Source: Chlamydiota bacterium
GTDB lineage: Bacteria > Chlamydiota > Chlamydiia > Chlamydiales > 2-12-FULL-49-11
Direction: 5' to 3'
Assembly (NCBI GenBank): GCA_947478685.1
Contig: CANJWO010000001.1
Coordinates: forward strand, 1 to 32,091
Length of the DNA stretch: 32,091 nucleotides
Shown: piece by piece, positions 15,723 to 23,604 of the stretch
Numbering within the stretch: the stretch's first letter is position 1
Layout of the letters: every line of letters starts with the position of its first letter
The notes under the pieces: generated by a model
Database searches by the model: none
Seen by the model: the letters and a program-made list of their open reading frames with translations, nothing else
Told to the model about the DNA's origin: nothing
Position numbers and translations under genes: made by a program

Positions 15723-17045
15723 TTATCGAAAAACCTCTTTTACTCCAAGATTTTTGATTGATTCCTCTAAATCCTTTGTAAAAAGAATTTGCATCTCTTT
15801 CTTATTTGGGGACCTTATTTCATAATCTTTCCAATCTAAAGGCTTTCCAAATGTCACCCGTATTTTTCCCCATAATTTAGGAAATTTTTTACCTCGTGGC
15901 CAGGCTTCATATGCACCAGTAATTTTAACAGGGACTACTTTACATTTTGCCATTGAAGCTAGTAGCGCTATCCCTCTTTTTAAAGGGGCAACTTGATTGT
16001 CTTTACTTCTGCTCCCCTCGGGAAAAATAATCACCTGTTTACCTTGATGAAGAAATTCGGCGATTTTTTTCAACACCCCTAAATCACTACCATCTCCCAT
16101 AACAGGATGTGTATTAATTCTAGGGAGAGCCCAACCCAAAATACGATTTTTAAATAAATAGGCCTTTGCTAAACAATGAACCTCATGAGGACAAGCAACT
16201 CCCATTGCAGGCGGATCTAAAAAAGAGGAATGATTCGGCGCAATAATAGCAGCTCCTTCGGGATAATTTTCTAATCCCTCAATTTCAAAGCGGTATAAAG
16301 CGCGATAGATCAGATATGTTACAAAAACCACAATTTTATAAAGAGTCTGCGCCCCAGATCTCTGTTCTCCGACAAGCAATTTCCAAAACCTAGGCGCTCT
16401 CTCTATTTTTGCCAATGTAACAATTTTTTCAATTACCTCACCAACTGTCATATTGGTTGTATCAATCGCAACGGCATCTTTAGATTGAATCAGTGGCGCA
16501 TCTTCTCTCGTCCTATCCCTTTCATCCCGTTCTATAAGATCGTTTTTCACTTCTTCAAGGGGATTTAAACTCCCTTTTAACTTTAATTCCTCAAACCTTC
16601 GTCTTGCTCTTTCATCAATATCTGCAGTTAAGAAAATTTTAATCTGCGCATTAGGAAATACGACACTTCCTATATCCCGCCCTTCAATGACAACCGATCT
16701 GCCAATTGCAATTTCTCTTTGTAGCTCATTCACCCTTTTTCGAACCTGCGAATACCTTGCAATTTCTGAAGACCTTTGAGAAATATAAGGGGCTCTTATT
16801 TCAACAGTAACATCGATGTCGCCGATAAAATGAAAAAATTTTCCCTCTTTTTCTACGATATGATAGGTAAAACAGTCCAAATTAGGTAATGACTCAGTCT
16901 GTCTTTCCATCCACCAAGCAAGTGATCTATAAATAGCTCCTGAGTCAATATGAAAAAAACCGAGCGCCGATGCAACACCCTTTGCTACAGTTGACTTCCC
17001 AGAGCCTGATGGGCCGTCTATTGCCACACAAAATGTCTTCTTCAT
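15723..17045 (-). CDS. cmk-plsC: Fused cytidylate kinase and 1-acylglycerol-3-phosphate acyltransferase
   Basis: One 440-residue frame holding two enzymes. Residues 1 to about 215 are CMP kinase (CMP/dCMP to the diphosphate): P-loop GPSGSGKST at 11-19, substrate segments EGRDIGSVVFP and RRRFEEL, and lid RDERDRTREDAPL. After a short joining segment (about 216-235), residues 236-440 are a PlsC-type acyltransferase making phosphatidate. That part has the catalytic NHSSFLDP at 271-278 (His272, Asp277), FPEGSRS from 341, VPVKITGAY, and a hydrophobic anchor near 233-245. In C. trachomatis these are, as I recall, two adjacent genes. The start is one base after the cdsA stop, so it is operonic. All key residues appear intact in both halves. 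Confidence 0.93.
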   Translation of the reverse strand: MKKTFCVAIDGPSGSGKSTVAKGVASALGFFHIDSGAIYRSLAWWMERQTESLPNLDCFTYHIVEKEGKFFHFIGDIDVTVEIRAPYISQRSSEIARYSQVRKRVNELQREIAIGRSVVIEGRDIGSVVFPNAQIKIFLTADIDERARRRFEELKLKGSLNPLEEVKNDLIERDERDRTREDAPLIQSKDAVAIDTTNMTVGEVIEKIVTLAKIERAPRFWKLLVGEQRSGAQTLYKIVVFVTYLIYRALYRFEIEGLENYPEGAAIIAPNHSSFLDPPAMGVACPHEVHCLAKAYLFKNRILGWALPRINTHPVMGDGSDLGVLKKIAEFLHQGKQVIIFPEGSRSKDNQVAPLKRGIALLASMAKCKVVPVKITGAYEAWPRGKKFPKLWGKIRVTFGKPLDWKDYEIRSPNKKEMQILFTKDLEESIKNLGVKEVFR

Positions 17046-17046
17046 G

Positions 17047-17916
17047 TTAGACGCCTGTCGCCTTTAAAAATAAATAGAGAATTGGAATTGTAAACAGAAG
17101 AGAATCAAGGAAATCCAAAACTCCACCAACACCCGGAATAGAATTACTATCCTTTACCTTTGCATCTCTTTTTAGAAGAGATTCAGCAAGATCTCCTAGC
17201 TGGCTAAAGATACCAATTAGGCCGCCAAGAATAATTGACTCCATCAAGCTCAATTTAAAACTTTCTAGGCCCCAATATTTTGACATAAGAAAGAAGAGTA
17301 GACTTAGGAGAATTGCTGAGAAAAAGCCAGCCACACCGCCAATTAAAGTCTTACCCGGACTTAAATGAGGGGCGAGTTTGCTCTTTCCCCACATCTTTCC
17401 AACAAAGTAACCACCCATATCAGTAATTTTTGTGACAGCTATCAAATAGGTCATCCAAAGTCTTCCGTCATGTAAAAAAACATTCATTGTAGTCGGATAC
17501 AAGATTTTTAGCAGCAATCCTAATGGAACAATTATGTAAAGTGCTCCAAAAAAACTGGTTGCGATGTTAATAATTGCCCCTTCAATCTGATAAAAATTAT
17601 ATAAAAAGACAGAAAAAAAGAAGACAACGACAACACCATTTACTACAACTAGGAAACTTTCATGCTGAGTTGCCAAGTAATTGGCTATAATATAGATGCC
17701 TGCAAGGGAGGCTAAAAGCCAAAAGGGAATTTGTATCCCCTTAATCTTTAAAAGATTAATATACTCCCACAGGGCAGTAATCCCAAGCAACGCAACCGAG
17801 CAAGCTATAACCCATTGTAATATAGGATTTTGAGCAAAATATATTAAAAAACCAACGACTATTACACTAATTGAGCCAATAAATAGTCGAATTTTTAAAT
17901 CTACAAAAGATTCCAT
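17047..17916 (-). CDS. cdsA: Phosphatidate cytidylyltransferase (CDP-diacylglycerol synthase)
   Basis: An integral membrane enzyme of 289 residues that makes CDP-diacylglycerol from phosphatidate and CTP. About eight hydrophobic segments are seen. The family signature is at the C-terminus (SLLKRDAKVKDSNSIPGVGG followed by VLDFLDSLLF), with GVGG in place of the commoner GHGG. ITDMGGYFVGKMWGKSKL and SPGKTLIGGVAG are also typical. Its ATG shares a base with the uppS stop (TAATG), and its stop is one base from the cmk/plsC start, indicating tight coupling. The product of the downstream PlsC domain is this enzyme's substrate. Confidence 0.95.
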   Translation of the reverse strand: MESFVDLKIRLFIGSISVIVVGFLIYFAQNPILQWVIACSVALLGITALWEYINLLKIKGIQIPFWLLASLAGIYIIANYLATQHESFLVVVNGVVVVFFFSVFLYNFYQIEGAIINIATSFFGALYIIVPLGLLLKILYPTTMNVFLHDGRLWMTYLIAVTKITDMGGYFVGKMWGKSKLAPHLSPGKTLIGGVAGFFSAILLSLLFFLMSKYWGLESFKLSLMESIILGGLIGIFSQLGDLAESLLKRDAKVKDSNSIPGVGGVLDFLDSLLFTIPILYLFLKATGV

Positions 17917-18641
17917 TAAGCACCTAACCTTCGATCTCTTTTTTGGTACTCTGAAACCGCTTGAAGAAAATCAACTTCCCCAAAATCAGGCCAAAGTACG
18001 TCTGTTAGAAAGACTTCCGAATATGAAATTTGCCATAATAGAAAGTTACTCATCCTTTTTTCTCCGCTTGACCGAATCAACAGATCTGGATCTCCGAATG
18101 GCGCCGTATCTAACCTGCTTGAAATAAGAGCTTCCGTAAGATCTCCTTTTTGAAGTTTTCCCGCCTGGAAATCCTCTGAAATCCCCACCATAGCTCGCTT
18201 CAGATCGTCCCTTCCCCCGTAATTTAAGGCAAGCACTAACTGAATCTTATCCCCTTGTGATGTAGCTCCCTTAGTTTCAGCCAAAGTCTCCTTCAAATCA
18301 TCTGGAAAAGGGGTCAAATCCCCTATCGATTCTAATCGAATTCCGTTTTTAATCATATTATTCCGCTCTTTCATCAAATAAAATTTAAGCAAATCCAATA
18401 ATATAGTCACCTCATAATGAGGTCGACTCCAATTTTCTGTAGAGAAAGCGTATACTGTTAACACTTTAACCCCTAACCCTGAAGCTACTTTAATTATTTT
18501 AGTTAACGCCTCTGCTCCTCTTCTATGACCCTCTATAATAGGTAAAAATTTCTTCTTTGCCCAGCGCCTATTTCCATCCATGATGATAGCCACATGTTTG
18601 GGAATATTTTTTAAAAAATCTTGGTTGCAATTGGAACTCAT
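17916..18641 (-). CDS. uppS: Undecaprenyl diphosphate synthase (cis-prenyltransferase)
   Basis: Builds the C55 lipid carrier for envelope polymers from farnesyl and isopentenyl diphosphates. It has 241 residues. IMDGNRRWAKKK contains the catalytic Asp22, followed by GHRRGAEAL, VYAFSTENWSRP, LNYGGRDDL and the C-terminal DPDLLIRSSGEKRMSNFLLW, with WPDF near the end. It heads the operon with cdsA and cmk/plsC, linking isoprenoid carrier and phospholipid synthesis. ispF of the supplying MEP pathway is also in this window. The region between uppS and the divergent secDF is 128 bases; I see no strong promoter for uppS there. Confidence 0.95.
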   Translation of the reverse strand: MSSNCNQDFLKNIPKHVAIIMDGNRRWAKKKFLPIIEGHRRGAEALTKIIKVASGLGVKVLTVYAFSTENWSRPHYEVTILLDLLKFYLMKERNNMIKNGIRLESIGDLTPFPDDLKETLAETKGATSQGDKIQLVLALNYGGRDDLKRAMVGISEDFQAGKLQKGDLTEALISSRLDTAPFGDPDLLIRSSGEKRMSNFLLWQISYSEVFLTDVLWPDFGEVDFLQAVSEYQKRDRRLGA

Positions 18642-18769
18642 ACAAGAACTTTTCTCTCAAGTATAGCAACTCTCGATATTTTCTTAAAACCTGTAGTGTA
18701 TAGTTTGCTAGAATATTCAAAATAAGTTAGACTGCTCCATGGCTTAATTTACTAGGATAAGGATTTCGC

Positions 18770-21700
18770 ATGAAAAAGAAGACCAAATGGCAACTCACTC
18801 TAATCATCACTGTTCTAGTTCTCACCCTCTATAATATTCTCCCTACACTACTGTTTTATGCAAAGCCCTTGAATCAACCGATAGATGCTGTAGCCTCTAC
18901 AAAAGTGATCACATCGATGATCAAACGTGTTAATAACCTAGAAGAAGATGCTGTTTCATGGGTTCACTCTTTCAATAAACTTATTGGCGTCCATACAAAA
19001 AATGTCCAAATAGTTCGCAAGGCCCCTAGACTAATCAAAGTAGAATTTCAATCTGCTAAAGATGCCGAATCCTTTAGACAACTTCTTCCAAGAGCCGGGA
19101 GCTTAATCCCATTCTATCCTGCTATGCTCTCATTAAGTGAGGAGCATCCTGAAGAGATTTCAAATGAACAAACTTCTGCAACAGTAGTTTATGTTCAGAG
19201 AATGATTCCTATCCATTTTCATACATTTGAAGCTGACAAGTTTTTTCATTACTCTAAGATGTGCGCAGAAGATGGAACCCTATCACCTCAATATTGGGCA
19301 CTCTGGGAAGATCGAATTCTAACACTAGGTCTTGCTGTAGGAGGCCCAACAGAGAACAGCGCATTGATTCAATTAGCTAGTCAAAGCGGCAATTTACAAT
19401 CTAATGATTTCATCTATTTCTTAGCTCAAAACATCCTCTCATTAGACAAAACTCTTGGCGAATACCCTCAAATTGCAAAACGCTTTTACGCCTCCTTTAC
19501 TAGAGGATTGCAAAACCCAAAGGGATCAGTAGAAACTCTCATTCAGAGAATGGACGAATATAAGGGATCTATTCAGAGAGAAAAAATCGCCCTAAAAGAT
19601 AAAATGCTCCAAGATAACGCTACTACTCAAGAGATTTCTAATCTTGAAGCTAAAGAGTCAAGAGTTCTTTTAGCCTTAAGTGTTTTAAAGAAAAACAGAG
19701 CTGCATTTGTTTCAGAAGAGAGCGCATGGACATCATCATCATTGTCACCTCTGATAGACAAAACATTTTCTCCAAAGACTCTTAGCCTTCAAGAGTTACT
19801 CGTATCTAATAATCCGATCATCGATAAGATTTATTTAAATATTTCTGAATCTACCCTCTCTCTAACTATTAAATCTGATATTATCGCACTTAGAGATCGC
19901 TTGGAAAAAGACCCGAAAGAGCAATCTCGATACAGCGCTATCAATCAGTTGATCTATGATGAGATCGCCAAAATAAACAGGGAATCGGGAGAGACTCTTC
20001 TTCCAGGGCAAAATGAATTCACAATTAAATTATCTGCATTAGCAAATAGCAAGAGTTTTATCACATTAAACTTAAATGCCGTAGCCAAAGCTGAGTATAC
20101 CCATGTAAAACAAGTTTTACATGACTTCTGGGCACCAAGTAGCCAAGATCTTAAAAGAGAAGCCTACCCAATTCAAGATTGGACCGATTTTCAAAAACTT
20201 CCCTCCTCACAAAAAAACTTACGACTCGTTATCTATGCGCCAAGTCTTACTGGCGAATTGCCAGCCACTGGTTTCAAGGCAAACTCAATTTATGTAATAG
20301 CAAAAGACCTTGGGAAGATTCTAAAGAAATTCGGGACAGATAAGCAGACAGTCGAGTCTCTGAAAGTTCGAAACGACTTTGAGGCGCTCTCAAAACTCTT
20401 AAAAGCTCAAGGTTTCACAGGTTATCCCGGAACAACTTACCCACTGTCTGGAGAATATGCAAACGACTACCTTTTTGAGATTTCAGACTTCTATCTCCCC
20501 CTTCTTATGGCTACTAGAGAGAACTTTTCTGTTCAGGGAACGGGACAATTTGCCCTCCTCGAACTCTCAGATGTTCGAGAAAGAATATTAATTCTTAATC
20601 AGATTGAAACTAAAATTCATGAAGACCTTCTCAAATGGCAAGATGATTACAATCAATGTCAAGTTGACCCAACTCTGCGTACTAAATTTGATGTACCAAA
20701 ACCAGTTAAAAATATAATTTTAGACAACTTCTACTTAAGCTTCAAAAAATATTTTCGTGGCGATGAGAGGAAGACTCTTCAATGGGGCCTTGATCTCTCT
20801 GGGGGGAAAACAGTTCAAATTGCCCTAACTGATAATAGCAACAAAACCGTCACTAAAGAGAGCGATCTAAAACAGGCGATTAATGAACTGTTTGCTAGAG
20901 TCAATAAAATGGGCGTCTCTGATGTCAGCATTAGACAAGAGGGATCTAACATTACTTTAGATTTCCCTGGATCACAAAACATCTCGGCAGCTGAATTAGT
21001 TAAAGCCTCCTCAATGACATTTAATATTTTGAATGAAAAATTTGCCTCTGACACATCTACTCCTCTTTCCGCGGAAGTAAATCGATTCCTTCAAGAAATA
21101 TGGAATGAAGCAATTGTAACAAACAAAAAAAATGTTGAAAGTATAAACCGAATTGCTTGGTCTCACCTTTACGGCGACTCCCTTGACCCAGAGAATGCAA
21201 CACCTAAAACAGAGACTTCAAAAGCCTTATACGATCAAGGGCTCAGATTTGCTAACCCCCAGAATCCTGATATATCGGGCAATTTTAACGACACTGAATC
21301 AAAAATCGCCCTTTTACGTGGAGATAGTTTTGCAGAGTGGAATGGACAAACTCATCCTCTATTAATAGTCTTTAAAAACTACGCCCTCGAAGGTTCTAAT
21401 CTTGAGAATGTCCACGGTGGCTACGACCCTTCAAAGGGAAATTTCCTCTCATTTGGTGTAAAAAGCTCTTTAGTTCTCTCTGATGGGACGAAAATCTACC
21501 CACGAAACAACCTCTATAATTGGACTAGCCTTTTTGCAAAAGATAAACTAGTTGGAACTCCTTATGAAGCCTATACAAAGGGACGTGGATGGCGCATGGC
21601 TGTTATTTTGAATGGCAATGTCGTAAGTTCACCCAATCTAGAATCTGCTCTTCGTGAGAGTGGAATGATCACAGGTCATTTTACACAACGAGAAATTAAT

Positions 21701-23338
21701 ACCCTTGTTAGCGACTTACAAGCAGGGTCGCTCACATTTACCCCACAAATTCTTTCTGAAAAGACAGTGAGTCCTGACCTCGGATTAAAAGAGCGAACAC
21801 AAGGAATTACTGCGACTATAGTAGCACTCCTTGCTGTTATTGTCGTAATGATTGGCTACTACCGTTTTGGGGGAGTCATAGCCTCTATTGCAGTCCTAGT
21901 GAACTTACTCATTATGTGGGCAACACTCCAAAACATTGGCGCTACAATTACTTTGGCCGGATTAGCAGGAATTATTTTAACTGTCGGTATGGCAGTTGAT
22001 GCAAACGTTTTAGTCTTTGAAAGAATCCGGGAAGAATTTGAGAAGACTAAAAAAATCTCTACTGCTATTCAATCTGGTTATAAGAGAGCCTTCACAGCTA
22101 TTATTGACTCTAACGTAACCACAGTTATTGCAGCACTTATACTTCTTAACTTTGATTCAGGCCCCATTAAGGGTTTTGCAGTCACATTGATCATTGGTAT
22201 TGTATCTTCAATGTTTACTGCACTTTTTATGACGCGCTATTTCTTTAGTGAATGGGTAAAAAATCCAAAGCACAAAGAATTGAAAATGGCTAATCTTATT
22301 AAGATAAAAAATTGGAATTTCTTAAAATACGGAAAAGCCTTCCTTGCAATGAGCATTATAATAATTGCTATTGGCTCTTTCACCTTAGTAAGAGAGAAAA
22401 ACACTATTATGGGGATGGATTTTACTGGTGGATTTGCAGTAAATGTTGAGTTCCAAGGAAATGCCTCTGCAAGTGATTTAGTAAAAAGCACATTCCTCAA
22501 ACAATCAAACGTCTCAAGTCAGGATTTCCAAATTAGAGAATTTGGATCTTCAAACCAACTTCGAATTTCTCTTGCAAAAACAATGCTCCTGCCAGGAAAG
22601 CCTTTCTATGGTATGCCTATTGAAAATCAAGTGGAATTCCCTAAATATTCATATGAGCTGAATCCTCGTCTTGTCTGGCTAGTACAAACATTGGAAAAAG
22701 GGGGCCTTGAATTTACCCCTAGCACTTTAGAGAAATTAGATCAAAACTGGAAAAGCATCAGCGGTCAAATGTCTGATACAATGCGAAATAATGCAATCAT
22801 AGGATTAGCATTAGCATGTCTCTGCATCCTCCTCTACATCACCTTCCGTTTTGAGTTTGCTTATGCAATCAGCGCAACTCTTGGACTCGTATTTGATATT
22901 TTGATCACCCTTGCACTATTAGCTCTCCTCCATCTTTTTGGAGCTAATATTCAAATTGATCTAAATACGGTAGCGGCCCTGATGACCATTATCGGGTACT
23001 CTCTTAACGATACCATTATTGTGTTTGATCGAATTCGTGAAGAATTAAAACATATGAAGCATTACTCATTCAAAGAGATTGTTAACTACTCCCTCAATGC
23101 AACCCTAAGCAGAACATTGCTTACATCTGGTACAACACTTCTCGTCTTAATTTGTCTTGTCCTACTTGGTGGCAAAACATTGTTTAGCTTCTCCCTTATC
23201 ATGGCAATTGGGGTAATCGTCGGGACACTCTCTACATTCTTCATCGCCTCAACCCTTCTCATTTTCTTCCATCAAAAAGAGAAGAAGTCAGACCATCATG
23301 AAAATGGCAACCTAACGCCAAATGGTGCCTCTCACTAA
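18770..23338 (+). CDS. secDF: SecD-SecF fusion, preprotein translocase accessory subunit
   Basis: A 1522-residue RND-type partner of SecYEG that uses the proton gradient to pull exported proteins through. An initial membrane helix (WQLTLIITVLVLTLYNILP) is followed by a very long extracytoplasmic region of about 630 residues before the SecD signature DLSGGKTVQIAL near residue 675. The SecD membrane bundle spans about 1011-1160 (VGMAVDANVLVFERIREEF, NVTTVIAALILL). SecF begins near 1180 (helix then MGMDFTGGFAVNVEF near 1215), with its bundle at about 1337-1500 (YSLNDTIIVFDRIREEL). Separate E. coli SecD and SecF total about 940 residues, so the extra length sits in the first periplasmic region. 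AAGGA lies upstream of the ATG. Confidence 0.95.
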   Translation: MKKKTKWQLTLIITVLVLTLYNILPTLLFYAKPLNQPIDAVASTKVITSMIKRVNNLEEDAVSWVHSFNKLIGVHTKNVQIVRKAPRLIKVEFQSAKDAESFRQLLPRAGSLIPFYPAMLSLSEEHPEEISNEQTSATVVYVQRMIPIHFHTFEADKFFHYSKMCAEDGTLSPQYWALWEDRILTLGLAVGGPTENSALIQLASQSGNLQSNDFIYFLAQNILSLDKTLGEYPQIAKRFYASFTRGLQNPKGSVETLIQRMDEYKGSIQREKIALKDKMLQDNATTQEISNLEAKESRVLLALSVLKKNRAAFVSEESAWTSSSLSPLIDKTFSPKTLSLQELLVSNNPIIDKIYLNISESTLSLTIKSDIIALRDRLEKDPKEQSRYSAINQLIYDEIAKINRESGETLLPGQNEFTIKLSALANSKSFITLNLNAVAKAEYTHVKQVLHDFWAPSSQDLKREAYPIQDWTDFQKLPSSQKNLRLVIYAPSLTGELPATGFKANSIYVIAKDLGKILKKFGTDKQTVESLKVRNDFEALSKLLKAQGFTGYPGTTYPLSGEYANDYLFEISDFYLPLLMATRENFSVQGTGQFALLELSDVRERILILNQIETKIHEDLLKWQDDYNQCQVDPTLRTKFDVPKPVKNIILDNFYLSFKKYFRGDERKTLQWGLDLSGGKTVQIALTDNSNKTVTKESDLKQAINELFARVNKMGVSDVSIRQEGSNITLDFPGSQNISAAELVKASSMTFNILNEKFASDTSTPLSAEVNRFLQEIWNEAIVTNKKNVESINRIAWSHLYGDSLDPENATPKTETSKALYDQGLRFANPQNPDISGNFNDTESKIALLRGDSFAEWNGQTHPLLIVFKNYALEGSNLENVHGGYDPSKGNFLSFGVKSSLVLSDGTKIYPRNNLYNWTSLFAKDKLVGTPYEAYTKGRGWRMAVILNGNVVSSPNLESALRESGMITGHFTQREINTLVSDLQAGSLTFTPQILSEKTVSPDLGLKERTQGITATIVALLAVIVVMIGYYRFGGVIASIAVLVNLLIMWATLQNIGATITLAGLAGIILTVGMAVDANVLVFERIREEFEKTKKISTAIQSGYKRAFTAIIDSNVTTVIAALILLNFDSGPIKGFAVTLIIGIVSSMFTALFMTRYFFSEWVKNPKHKELKMANLIKIKNWNFLKYGKAFLAMSIIIIAIGSFTLVREKNTIMGMDFTGGFAVNVEFQGNASASDLVKSTFLKQSNVSSQDFQIREFGSSNQLRISLAKTMLLPGKPFYGMPIENQVEFPKYSYELNPRLVWLVQTLEKGGLEFTPSTLEKLDQNWKSISGQMSDTMRNNAIIGLALACLCILLYITFRFEFAYAISATLGLVFDILITLALLALLHLFGANIQIDLNTVAALMTIIGYSLNDTIIVFDRIREELKHMKHYSFKEIVNYSLNATLSRTLLTSGTTLLVLICLVLLGGKTLFSFSLIMAIGVIVGTLSTFFIASTLLIFFHQKEKKSDHHENGNLTPNGASH

Positions 23339-23354
23339 TACAAGAATTCACCAC

Positions 23355-23389
23355 AGTAAGTAGAATAACAATTTCTTATTCTACTTACT
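23355..23389 (+). terminator. Perfect 14-bp hairpin after secDF
   Basis: AGTAAGTAGAATAA (23355-23368) and its exact complement TTATTCTACTTACT (23376-23389) enclose a 7-base loop, starting 17 bases after the secDF stop. There is no following T-run, so it may act as an RNA-stabilising or terminating hairpin. Confidence 0.6.
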
Positions 23390-23422
23390 ACTCTCGTGCA
23401 ACTTATTGATAATAAAATTTTT

Positions 23423-23530
23423 TCACCACAGAGATCACAGAGGACATAAGAAAAACACAAAGTTTTTTTTTGCGCGTAGCGCCTCTGTGATCTCTATGAT
23501 CTCTGTGGTAAAAATCTTTCTTTATTTTGA
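23423..23530. repeat. Dispersed hairpin repeat, copy 3 (most complete)
   Basis: The left arm TCACCACAGAGATCACAGAGG (23423-23443) and right arm CCTCTGTGATCTCTATGATC through TCTGTGGT (23482-23509) are inverted repeats around a GCGCGTAGCGC centre (23472-23482). The A/T-rich tail to about 23530 matches the tail of the half copy at 114-175. It lies in the 266-base gap between secDF and recJ. Confidence 0.85.
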
Positions 23531-23538
23531 TCTTTCCT

Positions 23539-23567
23539 TTGAGTTTTAAATATTAACCTTACATAAT
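23539..23567 (+). promoter_or_regulatory. Predicted recJ promoter
   Basis: TTGAGT (23539-23544) and CATAAT (23562-23567) are spaced by 17 bases, about 37 bases before the recJ ATG. The short leader contains a small GGCC-TTGAT-GGCC inverted repeat. The match to a housekeeping promoter is fair, not strong. Confidence 0.4.
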
Positions 23568-23604
23568 TACAAAAAGGCCTTGATGGCCGAAGTTGTAATA
23601 TTTT

